A stretch of DNA of 64,000 nucleotides from positions 682,001-746,000 of the forward strand of contig NZ_VUOH01000001.1 in NCBI RefSeq assembly GCF_015390235.1. The letters run 5' to 3'. Origin of the DNA: Quadrisphaera sp. INWT6. GTDB lineage: Bacteria; Actinomycetota; Actinomycetes; Actinomycetales; Quadrisphaeraceae. Under the pieces are notes generated by a model, which was given only the letters and a program-made list of their open reading frames with translations, did not search any database and was not told the origin of the DNA. Numbering within the stretch: position 1 is the stretch's first letter; each line of letters opens with the position of its first letter. This document shows positions 43,853 through 52,061 of this stretch, piece by piece. Both the position numbers and the translations under genes were made by a program.

Positions 43853-44708
43853 CCCCTCGTCGGCGAGGCGCTGCGGTCGTCGTCCGCGGATGCGGACGCC
43901 GGCCGTAAGCACCTGCGGGGACGGGTAGCCGGCGGGTGCTTGCCGCCCCTCTGCCGGGCGCATGCTGACCGCCTCACAACCCACCGCTCAGCGAGACGTC
44001 CTACCGAACGTTCAGGGGCGCCCGTAGCGCTGAGTCACGGTGTCGCGTTTGCCCCGCCCGGTGGTCTTGTGTTGCAACGGGGCGACGAACGAGACAGGTG
44101 CCGGGCACCTTGCCCAGTTCTTCGCTGGGAATTGCCTGGGAGCGGAGCAAGGTATCTGAGTGGTCCATGGACCCTTGCCCAGCTGGGCTCTCGACCGGCG
44201 CGGTCGACAGGGGGAGGCCGACGCCGGGGCGTTGAGGATGCGGCCGGCAGCCTGCGTTGTGGGCCCGCGCAGGGCGTCGCCGGTGGTGGTGCTGCCGGAA
44301 CGAAGATCCGCCGCGCTTGAGCAGCCGCCTCGCGAGACGGTCGTTGTCGTAGGTCGGTGGATCTGACCGGCGCCACCGGTTCCCCTTCCGCCGCGGCTGC
44401 TGAGGCGCGCGAGGACACCACTGGGGAGTCGGCGTCCGCGACGGCTTCGTGCTGCTGTGACGGTCCCGGGCAAGGGTCTGGGCAAGGCCGAAGCTCTGCG
44501 CTGGAGGGCGCGCCGAGCTGACGCGGGATCGGGAGGTGCCTGGCATGACCCTTCGACACTCCGTCGTTGACCGAGGCAGGGTGAGCGCCGTCCGTCCACA
44601 GGGCCCGCTCCGACTGTCGTCATCCACAGGACAGCGCTGGCGTGCCGCTGCTGCTGACGACGATCCGGACCATCACTCGATGAGTGGCCACAGCAAGGCT
44701 GTCTGACG
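43853..44708. other. 856-bp stretch before integrase without a recognisable gene
   Basis: Several open frames exist on both strands, but none shows a ribosome site together with protein-like composition. An excisionase gene would be expected near the integrase; I cannot identify one. The region follows the shortened receptor gene and may be a deletion scar. Confidence 0.5.
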
Positions 44709-45839
44709 GTGGCGAGCATCGCGAAGAGGTCCGACGGAACCTGGCGCGCGAGGTTCCGCGACGAGCACGACAAGGAGCGCTCCCGCCACTTCCGCCGCAA
44801 GGTCGACGCCCAGCGCTGGCTGGACGAAGTCACCACCGCCGTCGTCACCGGTCAGTACGTCGATCCGACGGCCGCCCAGACGACCCTGGCCGAGTTCTAC
44901 GCCGCGTGGTCCGAGCGGCAGGTGTGGGCTCCCAACACCGCTCGCGCCGTCGACATCGCCGTCAGGACCTGCACCTTCCGCGACCTTCAGCTGGGGCGGC
45001 TGCGGCGCAGCCACGTCGAGTCCTGGGTCGCCGGCATGCGCAAACAGGGCTTGGCGCCCGGCACGATCCGCACCCGCCGCAACAATGTGCGCTCGGTGCT
45101 GCGCGCCGCCGTCCTCGACCGGCACCTCGTCTCAGACCCCAGCGCCGGAGTGACGCTGCCGCGGGTGCGCCGCGCCGAAGCGGCCATGCGGCTCCCGGCC
45201 CCACAGGAGGTGGCGGCCGTGCTCGCCGCCGCGGTCGAGCCGGAGACCCGCGTCATGGTCCTGCTCGCCGCAGGCGCCGGTCTGCGCCTCGGTGAGCTCT
45301 GCGGCCTGCAGGTCGCTGACGTCGACTTCCTGCGCCGCACCGTCCGCGTGCGGCGCCAGCTCACGCGGGCGACCGGGGGAGTCCTCGTCGAGAGCCCGCC
45401 GAAGTACGGCAGCGAGCGGGACGTCCCCGTGCCTGACGCCCTGCTCGAAGCCGTCGCGCGATACGTCCAGGAACACCGTCCGGGCAACCAACCGACCCGG
45501 TGGTTGCTGACCGAGGGCGGGGGAGCGCCCCTCACCCAGAACATCGCCAGCGATCGGTGGCGCCGGGCCCGCCGCGGAGCCGGGGTCACCGGCATGCGCC
45601 TGCACGACCTCCGGCACTACTTCGCGTCGGGCCTCATCGCGGCCGGCGTCGACGTCGTCGCCGTCCAGCGAGCGCTCGGCCACCGCAGCGCCAGCGTCAC
45701 CCTCAACACCTACAGCCACCTCTGGCCGAGTGCGGAGGACCGCACGCGGGCCGCGCTGGCGGGTCTGCTCGACGACCTCGCCAGTGCGGCTCCCCGCGCC
45801 GAAAATGCTGCGGACCAAGTGCGGACTAGCCGCACCTAA
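44709..45839 (+). CDS. int: Tyrosine integrase of the island
   Basis: 376 residues from GTG 44709. The N-terminal arm-binding domain (~1-60) begins ASIAKRSDGTWRARFRDEHD, with RHFRRKVDAQRWLDEVT typical of actinobacteriophage integrases. The SAM-like core-binding domain spans ~62-150. The catalytic domain (~165-360) carries Arg in AGAGLRLGELCGLQ, the beta-hairpin Lys in PPKYGSERDVPV, H-x-x-R in RLHDLRHYFASGL, HRSASVTLNTYSHLWP with the His and the nucleophile Tyr. The last codons (ADQVRTSRT) coincide with the right arm-type repeat, a common feature of this integrase group. It ends 28 bp from attR and should mediate integration into the DUF5302 gene. Confidence 0.93.
   Translation: MASIAKRSDGTWRARFRDEHDKERSRHFRRKVDAQRWLDEVTTAVVTGQYVDPTAAQTTLAEFYAAWSERQVWAPNTARAVDIAVRTCTFRDLQLGRLRRSHVESWVAGMRKQGLAPGTIRTRRNNVRSVLRAAVLDRHLVSDPSAGVTLPRVRRAEAAMRLPAPQEVAAVLAAAVEPETRVMVLLAAGAGLRLGELCGLQVADVDFLRRTVRVRRQLTRATGGVLVESPPKYGSERDVPVPDALLEAVARYVQEHRPGNQPTRWLLTEGGGAPLTQNIASDRWRRARRGAGVTGMRLHDLRHYFASGLIAAGVDVVAVQRALGHRSASVTLNTYSHLWPSAEDRTRAALAGLLDDLASAAPRAENAADQVRTSRT
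45809..45828. repeat. Right arm-type integrase repeat
   Basis: TGCGGACCAAGTGCGGACTA, within the last codons of the integrase, matches 6777-6796 in 17 of 20 positions. It lies 39 bp inside the right core. Confidence 0.65.
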
Positions 45840-45866
45840 AAACGCCCTGACCTGCAGTGATGCGGG

Positions 45867-46079
45867 TCAGCCAGACTTGCGGCGGAACTCCTGGCGGGCG
45901 GTGGCGCCGCCGCGGCCGTGGAGGTTCTTGCCGCCGGCCACCTCGTCGTTCGGGTGCGTGACGCCCCGCTTGCGGTCCAGGGCCTCCTTGAACCGGCGCT
46001 TCTGCGCCTCGGCGGCGGTCTCGCCGCTGGTCTCGGCGGCGTCGGCCGGGTCGGCCGCGTCGTTCGCGTGCTCGGGCAC
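45867..46079 (-). CDS. DUF5302 small protein, island integration site
   Basis: 70 residues from GTG 46079, with AGGAGGAAGAC directly upstream. The sequence is acidic then basic: VPEHANDAADPADAAETSGE, AAEAQKRRFKEALDRKRG, HPNDEVAGGKNLHGRGGATA and the C-terminus RQEFRRKSG. The K/R-F-x-E-A-L-x-R-K helix and FRRKSG ending are hallmarks of DUF5302, a small actinobacterial family of unknown function. The last six codons and stop lie in attR, so the gene is kept functional after integration. Excision would join it to the left flank, where the copy of the core runs on into TGG instead of a stop. Confidence 0.75.
   Translation of the reverse strand: MPEHANDAADPADAAETSGETAAEAQKRRFKEALDRKRGVTHPNDEVAGGKNLHGRGGATARQEFRRKSG
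45868..45888. other. attR core
   Basis: It shares 20 of 21 bases with 6651-6671, including GACTTGCGGCGGAAC. It overlaps the last codons of the DUF5302 gene and lies 28 bp past the integrase stop. Confidence 0.75.
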
Positions 46080-46214
46080 GTCTTCCTCCTGGTGGGCGTC
46101 GGGGGCTGGACGCCCATCCTCCCGCGCCCGCTCGCGCAGGGTCACGCGGGTTTCACGAGCACCGGGGGAGCCCCCGAGCGGGCGACGGCGGCGGGGGACG
46201 GCGGACCCCCTCGC

Positions 46215-46220
46215 TAGGGT
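46215..46220 (+). promoter_or_regulatory. -10-like TAGGGT for pfp
   Basis: TAGGGT lies eight bases before the ATG at 46229 and no Shine-Dalgarno sequence is present, so the message would be leaderless or nearly so. Confidence 0.5.
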
Positions 46221-46228
46221 GGGCGACC

Positions 46229-47257
46229 ATGCGCATCGGAGTTCTCACCGGAGGCGGCGACTGCCCCGGCCTCAACGCCGTCATCCGTGCTGCCGTGCTC
46301 AAGGGCACGGACACCTACGGGTTCGAGTTCGTGGGCTTCCGCGACGGCTGGAAGGGCCCCATCGAGGGTCTGACCACCCCGCTCGACCGCTCGGTCGTGG
46401 AGCACATCCTCCCCGTGGGCGGCACCATCCTCGGCTCGTCCCGCACCAACCCCGTGAAGATGGAGGGCGGGGTCGACGCGATCCGCGCCACCATGGAGCG
46501 CCTCGGCATCGACGCGCTGCTGGCCATCGGCGGCGAGGACACGCTCGGCGTGGCCACCCACCTGAACACGGTCGGCATCAAGGTCGTCGGCGCGCCGAAG
46601 ACCATCGACAACGACCTGTCCGCCACGGACTACACCTTCGGCTTCGACACCGCGGTGCAGATCGCCGTCGACGCGTGCGACCGCCTGGCCACCACCGGCG
46701 CCAGCCACCACCGCGCGATGATCGTCGAGGTCATGGGCCGCCACGCGGGCTGGATCGCGCTGCACACCGGCATGGCCGCCTCCGCCCACGTCACCCTCCT
46801 CCCGGAGGAGGAGTACGACGCCGACGCCGTCGCGGCCACCATCGCGAAGGTCGCCGAGCGCGGCGAGGCCCCCCTGGTCGTCATCTCCGAGGGCGCCATC
46901 GCCGCCGGCGGCGACGTGACCCACACCGGCGCCGAGCTCGACGCGTTCGGCCACGTGCAGCTGAAGGGCGCCGGCGAGGCGCTCGAGCGGATCCTCAACG
47001 ACAAGCTGCCCGACCTGCCCACCCGCGTCACGGTGCTCGGCCACCTCCTGCGCGGCGGCACGCCCACCGCGTACGACCGCATCCTCGGCACCCGCTCGGG
47101 CCTGTCGGCGATCACGGCGATCGCTGAGGGCAACTTCGGCACGATGGCCGCGCTGCGCGGCACCGAGGTCGTCCAGGTGCCCCTGGCCGAGGCCACGGGC
47201 GAGCTGAAGACGGTCTCCAAGGCCCGCATCGACGAGCTGGCGCACGTCTCCGGCTGA
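46229..47257 (+). CDS. pfp: 6-phosphofructokinase, PPi-dependent type
   Basis: 342 residues. It begins with the nucleotide/PPi loop MRIGVLTGGGDCPGLNAVIR. Substrate motifs include PKTIDNDL (~124), a GFDTAVQ helix and EVMGRHAGWIALHTG (~170). The discriminating positions are GGEDT (~104), where ATP-using enzymes have Gly in place of this Asp, and Lys in PKTIDND, where ATP enzymes have Gly. Both residues indicate use of pyrophosphate, as in the Amycolatopsis enzyme. It catalyses the reversible fructose 6-phosphate to fructose 1,6-bisphosphate step in the cytoplasm. It is followed by a strong terminator. It is the first intact core gene to the right of the DUF5302 gene. Confidence 0.92.
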   Translation: MRIGVLTGGGDCPGLNAVIRAAVLKGTDTYGFEFVGFRDGWKGPIEGLTTPLDRSVVEHILPVGGTILGSSRTNPVKMEGGVDAIRATMERLGIDALLAIGGEDTLGVATHLNTVGIKVVGAPKTIDNDLSATDYTFGFDTAVQIAVDACDRLATTGASHHRAMIVEVMGRHAGWIALHTGMAASAHVTLLPEEEYDADAVAATIAKVAERGEAPLVVISEGAIAAGGDVTHTGAELDAFGHVQLKGAGEALERILNDKLPDLPTRVTVLGHLLRGGTPTAYDRILGTRSGLSAITAIAEGNFGTMAALRGTEVVQVPLAEATGELKTVSKARIDELAHVSG

Positions 47258-47296
47258 CACCCCGCACCACTCGAGCGGCCTCTCGCCGCTCACCCG

Positions 47297-47329
47297 GAAG
47301 GGCCGTCCCGCACCCGCGGGCGGCCCTTT
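47297..47329 (+). terminator. Terminator after pfp
   Basis: AAGGGCCG pairs with CGGCCCTT and the inner CCCGC with GCGGG, giving a 13-bp interrupted stem followed by TTC. It starts about 40 bp after the pfp stop. Confidence 0.75.
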
Positions 47330-47367
47330 CGGCGCACGAGGCGGTGGGGCGCCGAGCGGTGGGCCCG

Positions 47368-47373
47368 TAGGCT
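47368..47373 (+). promoter_or_regulatory. -10-like TAGGCT for the DAHP synthase gene
   Basis: TAGGCT lies eight bases before the GTG at 47382. The TTG at 47373 overlaps this element and is therefore an unlikely start. Confidence 0.5.
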
Positions 47374-47381
47374 TGCCCGCC

Positions 47382-48779
47382 GTGAGCACCACGACGCCGC
47401 CCGCGGCCCCCCTGCGCTCCGCGCTCGACGCCCTCGCGGCGCCCAACGGCGCCCTGGCCGACCTGCCGGCCGACCTGCCCGCGCAGCAGCAGCCCACCTG
47501 GGACGAGACCGAGCTGGCCGCCGCCGTCGCCGAGCTGTCGACGCTGCCGCCGCTGGTCTTCGCCGGCGAGTGCGACCTGCTCACCGAGCGCCTCGCCGCC
47601 GCCTCCACGGGCCGCGCCTTCGTGCTCCAGGGCGGCGACTGCGCCGAGACCTTCGCCGACGCCACGGCCGACTCGATCCGCAAGCGGATGCGCACGATCC
47701 TGCAGATGGCGGTGGTGCTCACCTACGCCGCCAGCACGCCGGTCATCAAGATCGGCCGCATGGCCGGGCAGTACGCCAAGCCCCGCTCCAGCGGCACCGA
47801 GACCCGCGACGGCGTCACGCTGCCCGCCTACCGCGGAGACGCGGTGAACGACTTCGCGTTCACCGAGGAGGCGCGCCGCAACGATCCGCAGCGGCTCGTG
47901 AAGGCGTACCACACCTCCGCCGCCACGCTGAACCTCATCCGGGCGTTCACCACCGGCGGTGAGGCCGACCTGCGCCAGGTGCACACCTGGAACAAGGGCT
48001 TCGCGAGCAAGGCCGCCAGCGCCCGCTACGAGGCCACCGCGCGCGACATCGAGCGCGCCATCTCCTTCATGGAGGCGTGCGGCGCCTACAGCCAGGAGCA
48101 GCTGGGCCGCGTGGAGTTCTACGCCAGCCACGAGGCGCTGCTGCTGCCCTACGAGCGCGCGCTCACCCGCACCGACTCGCGCACCGGCAAGCTGTACGAC
48201 GTCTCCGCCCACTTCCTGTGGATCGGCGAGCGCACCCGCCAGCTCGACGGCGCGCACGTCGACCTGCTCTCCCGCGTGCAGAACCCGATCGGCGTGAAGC
48301 TCGGCCCGACGACGACGCGCGAGGAGGTGCTCGGCCTGGTCGACAAGCTCGACCCCCAGCGCCGCGCCGGCCGCCTCACCTTCGTCACGCGCATGGGCGC
48401 CGGGCGCATCCGCGAGGCGATGCCCGCGGTGGTCGAGGCCGTCAACGAGTCGGGCGCGCAGGTCGTGTGGACGTGCGACCCGATGCACGGCAACACCATC
48501 ACCAGCCCGTCCGGGTACAAGACCCGCCGCTTCGACGACGTCATCGACGAGGTCCGCGGCTTCTTCGAGGTGCACTCCTCGCTGGGCACCGTCCCGGGTG
48601 GCCTGCACGTGGAGCTCACCGGCGGCGACGTCACCGAGGTCCTCGGCGGCCACCAGGCCATCGAGGACTCCGACCTCGCCACCGCCTACGAGTCGCTGTG
48701 CGACCCGCGCCTGAACCACCAGCAGTCCCTCGAGATGGCCTTCCTCGTCGCGGAGATGCTGCAGGAGCGCTCCGTCTGA
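47382..48779 (+). CDS. aroG: Type II 3-deoxy-7-phosphoheptulonate synthase
   Basis: 465 residues from GTG 47382. It is a plant/mycobacterial-type (class II) DAHP synthase: PPLVFAGECDLLTERL (~55), LQGGDCAETFADATADSIRK (~80), KIGRMAGQYAKPRS (~125), HTWNKGF (~200), VEFYASHEALLLPYE, NPIGVKLGPTTTREE (~305) and WTCDPMHGNTITS (~365), with the metal ligands Cys, His, Glu and Asp among these. It joins phosphoenolpyruvate and erythrose 4-phosphate in the first step of the shikimate pathway. The stop overlaps the next gene's ATG in TGATG. The neighbourhood (PknL-type kinase, Rv2175c-like protein, prenyl synthase) mirrors the mycobacterial aroG locus. Confidence 0.93.
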   Translation: MSTTTPPAAPLRSALDALAAPNGALADLPADLPAQQQPTWDETELAAAVAELSTLPPLVFAGECDLLTERLAAASTGRAFVLQGGDCAETFADATADSIRKRMRTILQMAVVLTYAASTPVIKIGRMAGQYAKPRSSGTETRDGVTLPAYRGDAVNDFAFTEEARRNDPQRLVKAYHTSAATLNLIRAFTTGGEADLRQVHTWNKGFASKAASARYEATARDIERAISFMEACGAYSQEQLGRVEFYASHEALLLPYERALTRTDSRTGKLYDVSAHFLWIGERTRQLDGAHVDLLSRVQNPIGVKLGPTTTREEVLGLVDKLDPQRRAGRLTFVTRMGAGRIREAMPAVVEAVNESGAQVVWTCDPMHGNTITSPSGYKTRRFDDVIDEVRGFFEVHSSLGTVPGGLHVELTGGDVTEVLGGHQAIEDSDLATAYESLCDPRLNHQQSLEMAFLVAEMLQERSV

Positions 48780-49912
48780 TGGCCTCCAGCACCACCTCGG
48801 AGGCAGCAGCGGCGAGCGGGTACGGCGCGTCGGTCCCGGGCGCCGGGCCGGGCGCGGTCCGGGTCGACCTGCGCTCGGACACCCTGACGCGGCCGACCCC
48901 GGCCATGCGCCGGGCGGTCGCCGAGGCGGAGGTCGGCGACGACGTCTACGCCGAGGACCCGACCACCAACGCCCTCGAGGCGCGGGTGGCCGGGATGCTC
49001 GGCCACGAGGCGGGGCTCTTCAGCCCGACGGGCTCCCTGGCCAACGTGCTGGGCGTCCGGCTGCTGGTGGAGCCCGGTGAGGAGCTGCTCTGCGACGCCC
49101 TCGCCCACGTGGTGCGGGCCGAGCTCGGTGCCCACGCGGTCACCTCCGGGGTGACCACCCGCACCTGGGACGCGCCGCGCGGCCTGGTCGACGGCGCGGT
49201 GGTCGACCGCATCGCCGCGATGATGTCGCCCGACGCCGGACCCCACCTGGTGTCCACCGCGGCCGTCGCCGTGGAGGACACCCACAACTTCGGCGGCGGC
49301 ACCGTCCAGCCGCTCGGGCAGCTCCACGCCCTCCGGACCCTCACCGCCGACGCCGGGGTGGCCCTCCACCTCGACGGCGCCCGGCTGTGGAACGCCGCCG
49401 TCGCCCAGCGCGAGCAGCGCCCCGGCGGCTGGCAGGAGGTGCTCCGCGAGGTCGGGGGCCTGGTCGACACCGCCTCGGTGTGCCTGTCCAAGGGGCTGGG
49501 CGCCCCGGTCGGCTCCGTGCTCGTCGGCTCGGCCGAGCGGATCGCCCGCGCCCGCGTGTGGCGCAAGCGCATGGGCGCCGGCATGCGCCAGACCGGTCTG
49601 CTGGCCGCGGCGGCGCTCCACGCCCTCGACCACCACGTCGACAGGCTCGCCGACGACCACGCCCGCGCCCGCCGCATCGCCGAGGCCGCCGAGGCGGCGC
49701 GCCCCGGGTGCACCGACCCCGCGCTCGTCGACACCAACATCGTGGTGCTCGACGTCCCCGACGCCCGCGCCCTGGTGCTGGCGGCGGCGCAGCGGGGCGT
49801 CGCCCTGTCAGCGCTGGGTCCGCGCACCGCGCGGCTGGTCACCCACCTCGACGTCGACGACGCCGGTGCGGACCTGGCGGCCGAGGTGCTCTCGGAGCTC
49901 CTCGCCGGCTGA
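48779..49912 (+). CDS. Low-specificity L-threonine aldolase
   Basis: 377 residues, start overlapping the aroG stop by one base. It is a fold-type I PLP enzyme: VDLRSDTLTRPTPAMRRAVA (~29-48), GLFSPTGSLANVLGVRLLVE (~80), VEDTHNFGGGTVQP (~163), LHLDGARLWNAAVA with the PLP-binding Asp (~197), and the Schiff-base Lys in CLSKGLGAPVGSVLVGS (~240). It cleaves threonine or allo-threonine to glycine and acetaldehyde, and may act on other beta-hydroxy amino acids. It is probably cotranscribed with aroG. A hairpin separates it from the convergent kinase gene. The first ~25 residues are a Ser/Ala/Gly-rich extension. Confidence 0.9.
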   Translation: MASSTTSEAAAASGYGASVPGAGPGAVRVDLRSDTLTRPTPAMRRAVAEAEVGDDVYAEDPTTNALEARVAGMLGHEAGLFSPTGSLANVLGVRLLVEPGEELLCDALAHVVRAELGAHAVTSGVTTRTWDAPRGLVDGAVVDRIAAMMSPDAGPHLVSTAAVAVEDTHNFGGGTVQPLGQLHALRTLTADAGVALHLDGARLWNAAVAQREQRPGGWQEVLREVGGLVDTASVCLSKGLGAPVGSVLVGSAERIARARVWRKRMGAGMRQTGLLAAAALHALDHHVDRLADDHARARRIAEAAEAARPGCTDPALVDTNIVVLDVPDARALVLAAAQRGVALSALGPRTARLVTHLDVDDAGADLAAEVLSELLAG

Positions 49913-49920
49913 ACCGGCTG

Positions 49921-49938
49921 GACCCTCCGGGCGGGGTC
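49921..49938. terminator. Hairpin between convergent aldolase and kinase genes
   Basis: GACCC and GGGTC form a short stem with an 8-base loop, beginning 9 bp after the aldolase stop and overlapping the kinase stop. The stem is weak. Confidence 0.4.
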
Positions 49939-51985
49939 AGGGACCGACGTAGAGCGTGACCTTCGTGCCCGGGAGCACCTTGCTGTCGCCGGGCACGTCC
50001 TGGCCCTGGACGCGGTCGCCGACGATCCAGGTGCGCTGCACGACGACCTCCAGGCCGAGGCCCTCCAGCGTCCCGCGCGCGTCGTCGACGCTGCGGTCGA
50101 CCAGGTTCGGCACGGTCACCATCGCCGGCCCGTCGGACACGACGACGGCGACGCGGTCACCGACGCCGAGGTTGCCCGTCGACGGCGACGACGAGATGAC
50201 CTCGCCCGCGGGCACGGTGTCGTCGTTCGCGCGCTTCACCTCGCCGAGCTGCAGCTCGACGTCCTTGAGGGCCTGGGTGGCCTCGTCGAGGGTGCGGCCC
50301 TTGAGCACGGGCGCCGGGATCTGCTTGGGCCCCTGCGAGACGGTGAAGGCCACCTCGGAGCCGGCCTTCAAGGGGTTGTTGGTCGGCGTCTGCTGGGACA
50401 CCACGCTGCCGACGGGCACCGTCTCCGAGTACGCCTGCCCGACCGTGCCCACCTTCAGGTCAGCCCCGGTGATGAGCTCCTCCGCCTGCGCCTGGGTCTT
50501 GCCGGTGAGGTCGGGGACCTGGATCAGCCGGACGCCCCGCGAGACGACGAGGGTGACGGTGCTGTCCTTGGCGACGCTCTCGCCGGCCGCGGGCTCCGTG
50601 CTGATGACGCCGTCCACGGCGACGGTGTCGCTGTAGTCGGGCCGGGTCTCGACCTCGAAGCCCGCGGCCTCCAGCGCCTGCTCGGCCTGGGCGGCGGTGC
50701 CGGGCGTGACCCGGGGCACCACGACCTGCGCCAGCGGCCCGTCGGTGTAGGCCCAGACAGCGCCGCCACCGAGGGCGACCAGCAGGGCCACCAGCCCGGC
50801 GAGCAGCAACAGCAGCCGGTGCGAGCGGCTGCGCCGGGGGCCGTCGTCGTCGGCCTCCTCGGCGTCGGCGGGCAGGCCCAGCGGGCTCGACGTCCGGCGC
50901 ACCGCGCGGGTCTGGCTGCGGGTCTTCGGCGCCCCGGCCGCCGGGGCGAGGTCGGCCCCGGTGAACGCCGCGGTCGGCGTCGTCAGCGGGGCGGCGGGAC
51001 CGGCGGCGGCCGCGTCGCGCAGCTCGCTGACCGGCAGCGCCACGATGTGCTCGCGCTCGTGCACGCGGGTGCCGTCGACGGTCACGGGCACCGTGGCCGG
51101 GTCGGGCACGACCACGGCGGGGGCGTCGAGCACGTCGTCGGGCAGGCCGTCGCGCAGGTCGCGGACCAGGTCGAGCATCACGCCGGCGTCGCGGGGGCGG
51201 CGGTCGGGCTCGCGGTCGGTGGCGCTGGCGACGAGCGCGTCGACGCCCTCCGGCACCCCGGGGCGCACCCGGGAGACCAGGGGCAGGTCCTGGCTGACGT
51301 GGCGGTACGCCACCTGCGCCGGGGCGCCGCCGGCGAAGGGCGCGCGGCCGGTGAGCAGCTCGTACAGGACGACGCCGGCGGCGTACACGTCGGCCCGCTC
51401 GTCGGAGGCGCCGTCGAGCACCAGCTCGGGGGCGAGGTAGCCGACGGTGCCGATCAGGGTGCTGGTGGCCCCGCCGGTGGCCGTGGTGGCGGCGCGCGCC
51501 AGGCCGAAGTCGGCCACGCGCAGGCGGCCGTCGTCACCGACGAGCACGTTCTCGGGCTTCACGTCGCGGTGAACCAGCCCGGCGTCGTGCGCGGCGGCGA
51601 GGCCGTCGAGCACCTCCTCGATCAGGTCGAGGGCGTCACCGAGGGTCAGGGGGGCAGCGGCGGCGACCAGGTCGCGCAGCGTGCGGCCGGGGATGTACTC
51701 CATGGCCAGGTAGACGGTGCCGTCACCGGCGCCCTGGTCGTACACGGAGACCACGCCGGGGTGGCTCAGGCGGGCCGCGGAGCGGGCCTCGCGGGTGAAG
51801 CGGGCCACGAACGACGCGTCGGCCGCGAGGTGGGCGTGCATCACCTTCAGCGCCACCGGGCGCTCCAGGCGCGTGTCGGTGGAGAGGTAGACGGTGGCCA
51901 TGCCGCCGCTGGCGATCCTGTCGTGCACCAGGTAGCGGCCGTCGACGAGGCGCCCGACGAGGGGGTCCTTCACCGCTGTGGCCAC
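49937..51985 (-). CDS. pknL: PknL-like Ser/Thr protein kinase with PASTA repeats
   Basis: 682 residues from GTG 51985. Kinase domain ~15-280: ASGGMATVYLSTDTRLERPV, the ATP Lys in VALKVMHAHLA, LVHRDVKPENVLVGDDG, DFGLARA, and GTVGYLAPELVLDG in the activation loop. A Pro/Ala-rich juxtamembrane region follows, then one membrane segment (LLLLLAGLVALLVALGGGAV, ~393-412). Four PASTA domains outside the membrane extend to the end (first VVVPRVTPGTAAQAEQAL, last VTVPNLVDRSVDDARGTLEG). PASTA kinases sense cell-wall fragments or lipid II and tune envelope synthesis. A divergent Rv2175c-type gene, whose mycobacterial homologue is phosphorylated by PknL, starts 76 bp away. Confidence 0.92.
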   Translation of the reverse strand: MATAVKDPLVGRLVDGRYLVHDRIASGGMATVYLSTDTRLERPVALKVMHAHLAADASFVARFTREARSAARLSHPGVVSVYDQGAGDGTVYLAMEYIPGRTLRDLVAAAAPLTLGDALDLIEEVLDGLAAAHDAGLVHRDVKPENVLVGDDGRLRVADFGLARAATTATGGATSTLIGTVGYLAPELVLDGASDERADVYAAGVVLYELLTGRAPFAGGAPAQVAYRHVSQDLPLVSRVRPGVPEGVDALVASATDREPDRRPRDAGVMLDLVRDLRDGLPDDVLDAPAVVVPDPATVPVTVDGTRVHEREHIVALPVSELRDAAAAGPAAPLTTPTAAFTGADLAPAAGAPKTRSQTRAVRRTSSPLGLPADAEEADDDGPRRSRSHRLLLLLAGLVALLVALGGGAVWAYTDGPLAQVVVPRVTPGTAAQAEQALEAAGFEVETRPDYSDTVAVDGVISTEPAAGESVAKDSTVTLVVSRGVRLIQVPDLTGKTQAQAEELITGADLKVGTVGQAYSETVPVGSVVSQQTPTNNPLKAGSEVAFTVSQGPKQIPAPVLKGRTLDEATQALKDVELQLGEVKRANDDTVPAGEVISSSPSTGNLGVGDRVAVVVSDGPAMVTVPNLVDRSVDDARGTLEGLGLEVVVQRTWIVGDRVQGQDVPGDSKVLPGTKVTLYVGP

Positions 51986-51992
51986 ACCGGCG

Positions 51993-51998
51993 AGTCTA
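51993..51998 (-). promoter_or_regulatory. -10-like TAGACT for the kinase gene
   Basis: On the minus strand TAGACT stands seven bases before the GTG at 51985, again without a ribosome site. Confidence 0.45.
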
Positions 51999-52049
51999 CG
52001 GTCGGGTCCCGGCGGGGGAGGCCCACTTCAGCAACACCTCAGGCGGTGG

Positions 52050-52055
52050 CAGGCT
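52050..52055 (+). promoter_or_regulatory. -10-like CAGGCT for the Rv2175c-type gene
   Basis: CAGGCT stands six bases before the GTG at 52062, opposite the kinase promoter in a 76-bp divergent region. Confidence 0.4.
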
Positions 52056-52061
52056 CTGGGC

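Larger units (their letters stand above)
6651..45888. mobile_element. 39-kb integrative island with signalling cargo
   Basis: The left end (6651-6671) and right end (45868-45888) share 20 of 21 bases, including GACTTGCGGCGGAAC exactly. Inside each end is a further 20-bp repeat (6777-6796 and 45809-45828, 17/20) made of two TGCGGAC units, as expected for integrase arm sites. The tyrosine integrase gene lies at the right end and stops 28 bp before the core. The core is the last codons (FRRKSG) of a chromosomal DUF5302 gene. Cargo: HipA/HIRAN pair, decayed genes, an IS21 element, PP2C, STAS, ANTAR, GGDEF-EAL and chemoreceptor genes, and a redox cluster. No conjugation or replication gene is seen, so it is mobilisable at most, or a remnant. 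Confidence 0.75.

Noticed and set aside
44600..44700. DnaA-box-like TCATCCACAGG near the integrase as a replication origin
   Set aside because: A single imperfect match with no replication gene, AT-rich region or iterons.
44012..44848. 278-codon minus-strand frame before the integrase as a gene
   Set aside because: It runs into the integrase N-terminus, is Arg/Ser/Pro-rich, and lacks a ribosome site or family features.
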